Below are positions 39,115-47,182 of a DNA stretch of 64,000 bases, one piece after another. Each line of letters begins with the position of its first letter. Within the stretch, counting starts at the first letter, position 1. The position numbers and the translations under genes were made by a program. Location: contig JAUXRG010000064.1 of assembly GCA_030681795.1 (NCBI GenBank), positions 16,483-80,482 of the forward strand, read 5' to 3'. The stretch comes from Rubrivivax sp. (lineage in GTDB: Bacteria > Pseudomonadota > Gammaproteobacteria > Burkholderiales > Burkholderiaceae_C). A model generated the notes under the pieces. That model saw only the letters and a list, made by a program, of their open reading frames with translations, was not told where the DNA came from and did not search any database.

Positions 39115-39218
39115 CGAGGCCTCCGTGCGTTGACGTGGCTGGCAGTTTCGACCGCCGCGTCGCTGCGCACCATCGCCCCGTGGGTGGTCCGTGCATCCCC
39201 CTGGCGGGGGCACCCGGC

Positions 39219-41117
39219 TCAGCCGGGAGCCACGAGATCCCGGATCTGCTGCAGCGCGCTCGGGTCCTCGATGGTCGTCAGGTCGCCCGGATCGCGCTGC
39301 TCGCACACCGCCTGGATGGCCCGGCGCAGCATCTTGCCCGAACGCGTCTTGGGCAGCGCGGTGACGAAGCGCACGCGCGCCGGCCGCGCCACGGCGCCGA
39401 GTTGCTCTTCCACCACCTTCATGATCTCGCCTTCGAGTTCGAGCGAGCGCTGGGGCGTATCGGCGCGCGACGGGTCCTTGGGCACCACGAAAGCCATCGC
39501 CACCTGACCCTTGAGCGCATCGGCCACGCCCACCACCGCCACCTCGGCCACGCCGGCGTGGCTGGAGATGCTTTCCTCGATCTCGCGCGTGCCCAGGCGG
39601 TGGCCGGCGACATTGATGACGTCGTCAGTCCGGCCCAGGATGAAGAAGTAACCGTCCTCGTCGCGTATGCCCCAGTCGAAGGTGTTGTAGACCTGCCGGC
39701 CGGCGATGCTCGCCCAGTAGGTCTTGACGAAACGCGCGTCGTCGCGCCACACGGTCTGCATGCAGCCCGGTGGCAGCGGGCCTTCGATGACGACCACGCC
39801 CTTCTGGCCGGCGCCCTTGAGTTCCTCGCTGGTGCTCTCGTCGAGCAGCTTGACGTCGTAGCCGTAGACCGCCTTGCCGGGCGAGCCGAACTTGCTCGTG
39901 GCCTGCTCCACGCCGTTGCACAGGCTCAGGATGGGCCAGCCGGTCTCGGTCTGCCAGTAGTTGTCGACGATGGGCTTGCCGAGTGCGCCGGCAATCCACT
40001 TCGCCGTGGGCTCGTCCAGCGGCTCGCCGGCCAGGAACAGCGCGCGCAGGCTGGAGATATCGTGCCGGCTGAGCGCGGCGGGGTCGTGCTTCTTCAGCAC
40101 GCGCACCGCCGTGGGCGCGCTGAACATCACCGTGACCTTGTACTTCTCGACCAGGCTCCACCAGATGGCGGCGTCGGGCCGGATCGGGAGGCCCTCGTAC
40201 ATGAGGGTGGCCATGCCGGCGATCAGCGGGCCGTAGACGATGTAGCTGTGGCCCACCACCCAGCCGATGTCGCTGGTGGAGAAGTAGGTCTCGCCCGCGT
40301 TGCCGCAGTAGATGTACTTCATGCTCGCGGCCAGTGCCACGGCATAGCCGCCGGTGTCGCGCTGCACGCCCTTGGGCCTGCCGGTGGTGCCGCTGGTGTA
40401 AAGCGTGTAACTGGGATGCGTGGCGTCCAGCCACTCGCAGGGCACGGGCGTCGAGCGATGCGTCTCGCGCCAGGCGCCGTAGTCCTCGTCACGGCCTGCC
40501 ACGCGGGTGAAGGCGGCCAGGCCACGGTCGACCATCAGCACCTTGGCCGGCTTGTGCCGGGCCAGCGTGATGGCCTCGTCGAGCAGGGGCTTGTAGGGCA
40601 CGACCTTGCCGCCACGGCTGCCGGCGTCGGCGCTCACGATGAGGCTGGGCTCGGCGTCGTCGATGCGGCTGGCCAGGCTGAGGCTGGCGAAGCCGCCGAA
40701 GACCACCGAGTGCAGCGCGCCGATGCGCGTGCAGGCCAGCATGGCGAACGCGGCCTCGGGGATCATCGGCATATAGATGAGGACGCGGTCGCCCTTCTTC
40801 ACGCCCAGGCTGAGCAGCGTGGCGGCCATGCGCTGCACTTCGGCGTGCAGCTCGCGGAAGCTGTAGACGCGCTCCTCGTTGATCTCCGTGGAGACGTAGA
40901 TCAGCGCGTTCTGGTCGGGCCGCGTGGCCAGATGGCGATCGACCGCGTTGTGGCACAGGTTGGTGGTGCCCCCGACGAACCACCGGGCGAAGGGTGGGTG
41001 GCTGTAGTCGCAGATCTGTTTGGGCGGCTCCTGCCAGTCGATCAGCGAGGCCTGCTCGGCCCAGAAGGCGTCGCGCTGGTCGATCGAACGGCGGTAGAAC
41101 TGGGCAAAGTCCGTCAT
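39219..41117 (-). CDS. prpE: Propionate-CoA ligase (propionyl-CoA synthetase)
   Basis: A 632-residue AMP-forming synthetase of the acetyl/propionyl-CoA group. The adenylate motif YTSGTTGRPKGVQRDTGGY, the WWSLVEKYKVTVMFSAPTAVR segment, and the C-terminal catalytic lysine context LPKTRSGKMLRRAI are all intact; YWASIAGRQVYNTFDWGIRDEDGYFFILGR completes the hinge region. The PrpE-type start FAQFYRRSIDQRDAFWAEQASLIDW argues for propionate rather than acetate. ATG 41117 has AGGAGA just upstream. It is followed on the same strand by the ligase gene and preceded by acuI, 95 bp away, together suggesting propionate/acrylate assimilation. Confidence 0.93.
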   Translation of the reverse strand: MTDFAQFYRRSIDQRDAFWAEQASLIDWQEPPKQICDYSHPPFARWFVGGTTNLCHNAVDRHLATRPDQNALIYVSTEINEERVYSFRELHAEVQRMAATLLSLGVKKGDRVLIYMPMIPEAAFAMLACTRIGALHSVVFGGFASLSLASRIDDAEPSLIVSADAGSRGGKVVPYKPLLDEAITLARHKPAKVLMVDRGLAAFTRVAGRDEDYGAWRETHRSTPVPCEWLDATHPSYTLYTSGTTGRPKGVQRDTGGYAVALAASMKYIYCGNAGETYFSTSDIGWVVGHSYIVYGPLIAGMATLMYEGLPIRPDAAIWWSLVEKYKVTVMFSAPTAVRVLKKHDPAALSRHDISSLRALFLAGEPLDEPTAKWIAGALGKPIVDNYWQTETGWPILSLCNGVEQATSKFGSPGKAVYGYDVKLLDESTSEELKGAGQKGVVVIEGPLPPGCMQTVWRDDARFVKTYWASIAGRQVYNTFDWGIRDEDGYFFILGRTDDVINVAGHRLGTREIEESISSHAGVAEVAVVGVADALKGQVAMAFVVPKDPSRADTPQRSLELEGEIMKVVEEQLGAVARPARVRFVTALPKTRSGKMLRRAIQAVCEQRDPGDLTTIEDPSALQQIRDLVAPG

Positions 41118-41212
41118 CACGCGTCTCCTGGAATCGACCGGCCCGGCAGGCCTGCCACACCTCGTGCCGTGCATTCTCGGCCGCGCGCTTGCACGGCGCT
41201 GACGGCCCGCGC

Positions 41213-42193
41213 TCAGCCGATCCCGACGACGATGCGCCCCCGCACCTGGCCCGCCATCAATCGCTGCGCGGCCTGAATCGCGTCTTCCAGCGGCACCTCC
41301 TGCACCATGGTCTCCAGCAACGCCGGGTCGAGGTCGCGCGCCAGACGCGCCCAGGCCTGTTCGCGCAGCGCGCGCGGCGCCATCACGCTGTCCACGCCGG
41401 CGAGCGTCACGCTGCGCAGGATGAACGGCATCACCGTGGTCGGCAGCTCATGTCCCTGCGCCAGGCCGCAGGCGGCCACCACACCGCCGTAGCGCGTCTG
41501 CGCCAGCGCATTGGCCAAGGTGTGGCTGCCCACCGCGTCCACCACCGCCGCCCAGCGCTCCTTCTGCAGCGGCTTGCCGGCAGCCGCCAGCTCGGCGCGG
41601 TCGATGACCTGGGCGGCACCCAGGTGCGCCAGGTACCCGGCCTCCTGCGGCTTGCCGCTGGCCGCCACCACCCGGTGGCCCAGGCGCGCCAGCAAGGCAA
41701 TCGCCACGCTGCCCACGCCGCCGGTGGCGCCGGTGACGAGCACCTCGCCGTCGCCGGGTTTTAGCCCGTGGCGCTCCAGCGCCAGCACGCACAGCATCGC
41801 CGTGTAACCGGCGGTGCCGATGGCCATCGCCTGCCGCGGCGTGAAGGCGGGCGGCAGTTTCACCAGCCAGTCGCCTTTGAGGCGGGCGCGCTGCGCCAGG
41901 CAGCCCCAATGCGTCTCGCCGACGCCCCAGCCGTTGTGCACGAAGGGCTCGCCCGGCTTCCAGTCGGGGTGGCGGCTCTCGAGCACCGTGCCGGCGCCGT
42001 CGATGCCGGGCACCATGGGCCAGTTCCGCACCACCGGCGAGCGGTTCGTGAGGGCCAGGCCATCCTTGAAATTGAGCGAGGACCAGGTCGGCTGGACTAG
42101 CACATCGGCGTCGGGCAGACGCGCTTCGTCCAGCGTCGTGACCCCGGCACGGAAGCCGGCGTCGTCCTTTTCGAGCAGCAGAGCCTTGAACAT
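41213..42193 (-). CDS. acuI: Acrylyl-CoA reductase (NADPH), MDR family
   Basis: A 326-residue medium-chain reductase of the AcuI/YhdH type. The substrate-domain segment LNFKDGLALTNRSPVVRNWPMVPGIDGAGTVLES and the Rossmann motif VLVTGATGGVGSVAIALLARLGHRVVAASGK are characteristic; no zinc-binding cysteines are present. The family reduces acryloyl-CoA to propionyl-CoA in 3-hydroxypropionate and DMSP breakdown. The following gene is prpE, which feeds propionyl-CoA; the two together fit one small-acid pathway, although a remote role as quinone reductase cannot be excluded from sequence alone. Confidence 0.92.
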   Translation of the reverse strand: MFKALLLEKDDAGFRAGVTTLDEARLPDADVLVQPTWSSLNFKDGLALTNRSPVVRNWPMVPGIDGAGTVLESRHPDWKPGEPFVHNGWGVGETHWGCLAQRARLKGDWLVKLPPAFTPRQAMAIGTAGYTAMLCVLALERHGLKPGDGEVLVTGATGGVGSVAIALLARLGHRVVAASGKPQEAGYLAHLGAAQVIDRAELAAAGKPLQKERWAAVVDAVGSHTLANALAQTRYGGVVAACGLAQGHELPTTVMPFILRSVTLAGVDSVMAPRALREQAWARLARDLDPALLETMVQEVPLEDAIQAAQRLMAGQVRGRIVVGIG

Positions 42194-42245
42194 GTCGTTT
42201 CATCCGGTGTGGCGATGGCTGCCATGCTGCCACGGGCTTGTCAAG

Positions 42246-42273
42246 TTGACTCGCCGCCGAGCACTGCTATCCT
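42246..42273 (+). promoter_or_regulatory. Promoter of the C40 peptidase gene, near-leaderless
   Basis: TTGACT (42246-42251) and TATCCT (42268-42273) are separated by 16 bp, the best sigma-70-like pair in the window. The -10 box ends 9 nt before the ATG at 42283, so the mRNA would start within a few bases of the start codon. Confidence 0.6.
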
Positions 42274-42282
42274 GCCGCGCTG

Positions 42283-42882
42283 ATGTCCAGACTCATCCCC
42301 TTTGCCCTCTCCGCCTCGCTGAGCCTGCTGCTGGCAGCCGCGCCGCTGCAGGCGGCGCCCGACACGCCGGACATGCCAAGAGGCGACGCCGTGCTGCAAC
42401 TGCTGCACGACAAGGGCCTGTTGCCCAGCGCGGCCGAGGTCGAGGCCCACCCCATCGTCCAGCAGGTGCGCGATGCCGCCTCCGAGCTGGTGGTGTCGTC
42501 GATGAACTTTCTGGGCGTGCGCTACCGCCGCGGCGGCAACAGCGCCGAGCAGGGCTTCGACTGCAGCGGCTTCACGCGCTATGTGTTCGAGAACAGCGTC
42601 GGCCTGGTGCTGCCGCGCCGCGCCGACCAGCAGGCCCGCGACTCGGCGCTGGCCGCGGTGAAGAAGGAAGAGCTCAAACCCGGCGACCTGGTCTTCTTCA
42701 ACACCATGCGCCGCGCCTTCTCGCATGTGGGCATCTACATCGGCGAAGGCAAGTTCATCCACGCCCCGCGCAGCGGCAGCGAGGTGCGCATCGAAGACAT
42801 GCGCACGTCCTACTGGGTCAAGCGCTTCAATGGTGCACGCCGCGCTGAAATCACCGCGCCGCTGGTCGGGCCTCAGCCTTAG
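42283..42882 (+). CDS. C40-family (NlpC/P60) peptidase, exported
   Basis: A 199-residue cell-wall endopeptidase. The signal peptide is [22 protein letters not shown] with cleavage near AQA/APD. The NlpC/P60 domain has the catalytic cysteine in [17 protein letters not shown] and the histidine in [20 protein letters not shown]. It cuts peptide bonds in peptidoglycan stem peptides in the periplasm. It lies 32 bp before moaA; the two starts have separate -10-like boxes, so co-transcription is only partly needed. Confidence 0.92.
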   Translation: MSRLIPFALSASLSLLLAAAPLQAAPDTPDMPRGDAVLQLLHDKGLLPSAAEVEAHPIVQQVRDAASELVVSSMNFLGVRYRRGGNSAEQGFDCSGFTRYVFENSVGLVLPRRADQQARDSALAAVKKEELKPGDLVFFNTMRRAFSHVGIYIGEGKFIHAPRSGSEVRIEDMRTSYWVKRFNGARRAEITAPLVGPQP

Positions 42883-42902
42883 CGCCTGCGCGCCGCCGGC
42901 GC

Positions 42903-42914
42903 GACAATACGGCC
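42903..42914 (+). promoter_or_regulatory. Possible -10 box close to the moaA start
   Basis: GACAAT at 42903-42908 ends 6 nt before the moaA ATG at 42915. The -35 side has no clear TTGACA. The geometry repeats that seen at other genes in the window, but a single weak box is little evidence. Confidence 0.3.
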
Positions 42915-44057
42915 ATGGGTGAAACGATCATTGCACTGGCCGACCTGCGCTACGCCGCGGCGGTGCCGCAGGTGCCGCTGCACGCACCGGCGCCCACTGG
43001 GCTGCTGGCCGACCGGCTGGGCCGACCGTTGCGCGACCTGCGCATCTCGGTCACCGACCGCTGCAACTTCCGTTGCAGCTACTGCATGCCCAAGGACGTC
43101 TTCGACACGCAGTACAAATTCCTGCCCCACAGCTCGCTGCTGAGCTTCGAGGAAATCACCCGCGTGGCGCGCATATTCCTCGCCCACGGCGTGGGCAAGC
43201 TGCGGCTCACCGGCGGCGAGCCCTTGCTGCGCAAGAACCTGGAAGCGCTGGTCGAGCAACTGGCCGCCTTGCGCACGGGCGCCGGCGAGGCGCTGGATAT
43301 CACGCTCACCACCAACGGCTCGCTGCTCGAGCGCAAGGCGCAGGCCCTGCGCGACGCCGGTCTCAAGCGCGTGACGGTGAGCCTGGACGCGCTGGACGAC
43401 ACCATCTTCCGGCGCATGAACGACGTGGATTTCCCGGTGGCCGACGTGCTGCGCGGCATTGCCGCCGCATTGCGCGCCGGCCTGGCGCCGCTGAAGGTCA
43501 ACATGGTCGTCAAGCGCGGCACCAACGACGACCAGATCCTGCCGCTGGCTCGCCACGTGCGCGAGCACTACGGCCCCGACGTGGTGCTGCGCTTCATCGA
43601 GTACATGGACGTGGGCGCCACCAACGGCTGGTGCATGGACGAGGTGCTGCCCTCGAGCCAGGTGCTGCAACGGCTGGGCACCGCCTTCGCCCTGGAACCG
43701 CTGGCCCCGGCGGCCGCGGGCGAAACCGCACAGCGCTGGCGTTATGCCGACGGCGGCGGCGAGATCGGCCTCATCAGCAGCGTCACGCAGGCCTTCTGCC
43801 GCGACTGCAATCGCGCCCGCCTGTCCACCGAAGGCAAGCTCTTCCTGTGCCTGTTCGCCCACCAGGGCCATGACCTGCGCGCCTTGCTGCGCGGCGCCCA
43901 GCCCGACGGGCAACCCTGGAGCGACGAGCAGATCGCCGCCGCCATCGGGCTCATCTGGGCCGGACGCGACGACCGCTACTCCGAGCTGCGCGGTGCGCGG
44001 CAGGCGCCTTCCGGTGGCGCAGAGCGCCGCGTCGAGATGCACTACATCGGCGGCTGA
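42915..44057 (+). CDS. moaA: GTP 3',8-cyclase MoaA
   Basis: A 380-residue radical-SAM enzyme that converts GTP to 3',8-cH2GTP, the first step of molybdenum-cofactor synthesis. The SAM cluster motif is [12 protein letters not shown] (CxxxCxxC), the C-terminal second cluster is [19 protein letters not shown], and the protein ends in the functional Gly-Gly (HYIGG). The SAM-binding LTGGEPLLR is present. An N-terminal extension of about 45 residues precedes the radical-SAM domain. It is away from the moeA/moaD/moaE group (15 kb). An acyl-CoA synthetase gene follows 23 bp later. Confidence 0.97.
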   Translation: MGETIIALADLRYAAAVPQVPLHAPAPTGLLADRLGRPLRDLRISVTDRCNFRCSYCMPKDVFDTQYKFLPHSSLLSFEEITRVARIFLAHGVGKLRLTGGEPLLRKNLEALVEQLAALRTGAGEALDITLTTNGSLLERKAQALRDAGLKRVTVSLDALDDTIFRRMNDVDFPVADVLRGIAAALRAGLAPLKVNMVVKRGTNDDQILPLARHVREHYGPDVVLRFIEYMDVGATNGWCMDEVLPSSQVLQRLGTAFALEPLAPAAAGETAQRWRYADGGGEIGLISSVTQAFCRDCNRARLSTEGKLFLCLFAHQGHDLRALLRGAQPDGQPWSDEQIAAAIGLIWAGRDDRYSELRGARQAPSGGAERRVEMHYIGG

Positions 44058-44080
44058 TCGCCCGCCCTCACGAGAACCCC

Positions 44081-45598
44081 ATGGAACCGACCCTGATCCG
44101 CATGCTGGCCACGGCCAGCGACGACGCCGTCGCCATTTCGGCCCCCGGACGGCCGCCGCTGGACTACCGCGGGCTGCGCGCGCTGGTCCAACGCACGCTG
44201 GACCAGCTCAACCGCTTGGGCATAGGGCGCAACGACCGTCTGGCCATCGTGCTGGCCAACGGCCCGGAGATGGCCACCTGCTTCATCTCGGCGGCCTGCG
44301 GCGTGGCCACGGCGCCGCTGAACCCGGCCTACCGCAGCGACGAATTCGAGTTCTATCTGGCCGACCTGCATGCCAAGGCCCTGGTCGTCGAGCACGACAG
44401 CCAATCGCCGGCCATCGCCGTGGCCACCAAGCTCGGCGTGCGCATCCTCGATCTCGTGCCCGGCGTGGCCGCCGGCGAATTCACGCTGCGCCCGCGCGAT
44501 GGCGCAGCCGGTGCAGCCGCCGCCCAGGGGGGTGTTGCGCAACCCGACGACATCTCGATGGTGCTGCACACCTCGGGCACCACCTCGCGCCCGAAGATCG
44601 TGCCGCTGTCGCAGCGCAACCTGTGCGCCTCGGCGGCCCACATCGCGCGCACGCTGCAGTTCACGGCCGGCGACCGCGGCCTGAATATCATGCCGCTGTT
44701 CCACATCCACGGCCTCATCGCCGGCGTGCTCGCGCCGCTGGCTGCGGGCTCGCAGGTCTTCTGCACGCCGGGCTTCAACGCGCTGAAATTCTTCGGCTGG
44801 ATGGACGAGGCCCGGCCCACCTGGTACACCGCCGTGCCGACCATGCACCAGGCCATCGTGGGCCGCGCGGGCAAGAACGCCGAGGTCATCAAGCGCCACC
44901 CGCTGCGCTTCATCCGAAGCTCCAGCAGCTCGATGCCGCCGCAGGTCATCAAAGAGCTCGAAGCCGTCTTCGGCGCGCCGCTGATCGAGGCCTATGGCAT
45001 GACGGAGGCCACGCACCAGATGGCCTCCAACCCGCTGCCTCCGGCCGTGCGCAAGCCCGGCAGCGTGGGCCTGCCTGCCGGGCCCGAGATCGCCCTCATG
45101 GACGAGGCCGGCGCGCTGCTGCCACGCGGCAGCGTCGGCGAGATCGTGATCCGCGGCGCCAATATCACCGCCGGCTACGAGAACAACGCCAAGGCCAATG
45201 CCGAGGGCTTCACGAACGGCTGGTTCCGCACCGGCGACCAGGGCGTGATGGATGCCGAGGGCTACCTCAGCCTGACCGGGCGGCTCAAGGAAATCATCAA
45301 CCGCGGTGGCGAAAAGATCAGCCCGCGCGAGGTCGACGAGATCCTCATGGACCACCCCGCCGTGGCGCAGGTGGTGTGCTTTGGCATGCCGCACGCCAAG
45401 CTCGGCGAAGAGGTGGCCGCGGCGGTCGTGCTGCGCGAAGGCCAACAGGCCAGCGAGCGCGAGCTGCAGGATTTCGTGGCCAAGCGCGTGGCCGACTTCA
45501 AGGTGCCGAAGAAGATCCTGCTGCTGGCCGAGATCCCCAAGGGTGCCACCGGCAAGCTGCAGCGCATCGGCCTGGCCGCCAAGCTCGGCCTGGCATGA
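44081..45598 (+). CDS. AMP-forming acyl-CoA synthetase (oxalyl-CoA synthetase/Pcs60-like)
   Basis: A 505-residue ligase. The adenylation motif is LHTSGTTSRPKIVPLSQRNL, followed by MPLFHIHGLIAGVLAPLAAG and WYTAVPTMHQAIV. The hinge GWFRTGDQGVMDAEGYLSLTGRLKEIINRGGEKISPREVDE and the C-terminal lysine region IPKGATGKLQRI are intact. The overall pattern, with FHIHGL and WYTAVPT, resembles Pcs60/AAE3, the oxalyl-CoA synthetase branch, more than long-chain fatty-acyl synthetases; this substrate idea is inference. It starts 23 bp after moaA and is followed by panE-like, with which it could form a short operon. Confidence 0.88.
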   Translation: MEPTLIRMLATASDDAVAISAPGRPPLDYRGLRALVQRTLDQLNRLGIGRNDRLAIVLANGPEMATCFISAACGVATAPLNPAYRSDEFEFYLADLHAKALVVEHDSQSPAIAVATKLGVRILDLVPGVAAGEFTLRPRDGAAGAAAAQGGVAQPDDISMVLHTSGTTSRPKIVPLSQRNLCASAAHIARTLQFTAGDRGLNIMPLFHIHGLIAGVLAPLAAGSQVFCTPGFNALKFFGWMDEARPTWYTAVPTMHQAIVGRAGKNAEVIKRHPLRFIRSSSSSMPPQVIKELEAVFGAPLIEAYGMTEATHQMASNPLPPAVRKPGSVGLPAGPEIALMDEAGALLPRGSVGEIVIRGANITAGYENNAKANAEGFTNGWFRTGDQGVMDAEGYLSLTGRLKEIINRGGEKISPREVDEILMDHPAVAQVVCFGMPHAKLGEEVAAAVVLREGQQASERELQDFVAKRVADFKVPKKILLLAEIPKGATGKLQRIGLAAKLGLA

Positions 45599-45629
45599 CG
45601 TTCGCCGCGGCGGGCGCAGGCAAGGCGCC

Positions 45630-46637
45630 ATGAAGATCGCCGTCGTCGGCGCCGGTGCCATCGGGGGCTACCTGGGTGCGCGGCTGTCGCTGGCCGGTGA
45701 AGAAGTCACCTTCATCGCGCGCAACAAGAACCTGGCCGCTATTCGCGCGAATGGTTTTCGCCTGATCCAGCAAGACGGCAGCGAGGTGACCGCACCACAC
45801 GTGCGCGCCGAGCAGCGCTGCCTGGAGGCCGGGCCGCAGGACGCGGTGTTGCTCACCGTGAAGGCACACCAGGTGCGCGACCTGCTGCCCGACCTGCGCA
45901 GCCTGTTCGGCCCGAAGACCCTGGTCGTGACGATGATCAACGGCGTGCCCTGGTGGTATTTCCACAAGCTGTCCGGCCCCTTCGAGGGCCGTTCCCTTCA
46001 GAGCCTGGACCCCGACGGCACCGTCGCCGCGCACATCGAGCCCGAGCGCCTCATTGGCAGCGTGGTCTACCCGGCCAGCGAGTTGGTAGCGCCCGGCGTG
46101 GTGCGCGTCATCGAAGGCAACCGCTTCAGCCTGGGCGAACTCGACGGCAGTCGCAGCGAGCGCATCGAGGTTTTGGCCAAGGCCATGATGAACGCCGGCT
46201 TCAAGAGCCCCATCAGCCGCGACATCCGCAGCGAAATCTGGGTCAAGTTGTGGGGCAACCTGAGCTTCAACCCGATCTCGGCGCTGACCCACGCCACGCT
46301 GCAGGACATCTGCCGCTTCCAGCCCACGCGCGAACTGGCCGCACAAATGATGCGCGAGGCGCAGGCGGTGGGCGAGAAGCTCAGCGTGGAATTCAAGATC
46401 AGCCTGGAGCAGCGCATCGCCGGCGCCGAGGCCGTGGGCGCGCACAAGACCTCGATGCTGCAGGACGTGGAAAACGGCCGTGCGCTCGAGCTCGAAGCCC
46501 TGGTGGGCGCGGTGCTGGAACTGGGCCACATCACGGCCACGCCCACGCCCACCATCGCCGCCATCTACGCCGCCACCCGCCTGCTGGCCAAGACGCTGGC
46601 GGCCCAGCACGGAAGGCTCGTGGTTCAGGGGGACTGA
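45630..46637 (+). CDS. 2-dehydropantoate 2-reductase family protein
   Basis: A 335-residue NADPH-dependent reductase of the PanE/ApbA type. The Rossmann start is MKIAVVGAGAIGGYLGARLS, the coenzyme region LTVKAHQVRDLL follows, and the catalytic lysine is in EIWVKLWGNLSFNPISALTH. The C-terminal domain carries KTSMLQDVENGRALELEALVGAVLE. Classical PanE makes pantoate for coenzyme A; many bacteria have several paralogues with other substrates, so I do not assign panE outright. Start at ATG 45630, 31 bp after the synthetase. A strong hairpin lies downstream at 46685. Confidence 0.88.
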   Translation: MKIAVVGAGAIGGYLGARLSLAGEEVTFIARNKNLAAIRANGFRLIQQDGSEVTAPHVRAEQRCLEAGPQDAVLLTVKAHQVRDLLPDLRSLFGPKTLVVTMINGVPWWYFHKLSGPFEGRSLQSLDPDGTVAAHIEPERLIGSVVYPASELVAPGVVRVIEGNRFSLGELDGSRSERIEVLAKAMMNAGFKSPISRDIRSEIWVKLWGNLSFNPISALTHATLQDICRFQPTRELAAQMMREAQAVGEKLSVEFKISLEQRIAGAEAVGAHKTSMLQDVENGRALELEALVGAVLELGHITATPTPTIAAIYAATRLLAKTLAAQHGRLVVQGD

Positions 46638-46684
46638 GCCCGGACTCAAGGGCGCGCCTGCGCGCGGCCTTGCGCCTGGCGAAG

Positions 46685-46708
46685 GCCCGGACCCTCTGTG
46701 GTCCGGGC
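46685..46708 (+). terminator. Strong hairpin after the PanE-like gene
   Basis: GCCCGGACC (46685-46693) pairs perfectly with GGTCCGGGC (46700-46708) around CTCTGT, nine pairs mostly G-C. It sits 48 bp after the stop. No T-run follows, so it may stop transcription only with help or protect mRNA ends. Confidence 0.5.
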
Positions 46709-47182
46709 TGAGGGGGCCGGCCTCGCGGCGATGTTCGAGGCGCGAGTCGAGGGCGCGGTCGGTCGCTATCGGCCAGTTCCTGCCGCTGGCCACCAGCGGC
46801 TTCAAAGCGTCTGACCTTCCCGTCCCCGCATTGCAGGCGTCAAGGGGCTAGCCACCAGAAGGTGGGCGCACGGAGACAGGCATTCGCATGGCGGCGCGCC
46901 ACAGGGCGATCGCGACGGGTTGCTTGACTCGAGCCCGTCCGAGGTCACGACCTCGGGAGCAACGCCTGCAAGCCAAGGCCAAGCTTCCGGGCAAACCCCG
47001 CACGGGCTTGCCGCATCCGGTCGTGTCAGGCCGCCGTCCAGTTGGCCTGAGCGGGCTCTGCACGGCTCGGCCTCACCGCCAAGACCGCCAACAGCGGTCG
47101 CAGGGAAGGCGACGAGGGCGGCAGGATGGCGTTTGAATTCCCTGTGCGCCCTGTGCGCCGCTCTCTGCAGGGCGGCGGCGCC
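46709..47182. other. Gene-free interval with repeats
   Basis: No frame here looks like a real gene. It holds a piece (about 46760-46800) resembling degenerate interspersed intergenic repeats, a perfect palindrome CCGAGGTC-AC-GACCTCGG (46939-46956), and a 75-bp block (47051-47125) repeated directly at 50414-50488. No transposase remnant was recognised. Confidence 0.5.
47051..47125. repeat. Flanking direct repeat, copy A
   Basis: About 80% identical over 75 bp to copy B at 50414-50488, same orientation, including the shared 25-bp end with CAGGGAAGGC and GAGGGCGGCAGG. The two copies bracket the FecR gene. Confidence 0.72.

Noticed and set aside
39219..41117. Acetyl-CoA synthetase (acs) instead of prpE
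   Set aside because: The N-terminus and length (632 residues) fit PrpE better than Acs (about 650 with a different N-terminal segment), and acuI is adjacent; acetate activity as a side reaction is not excluded.
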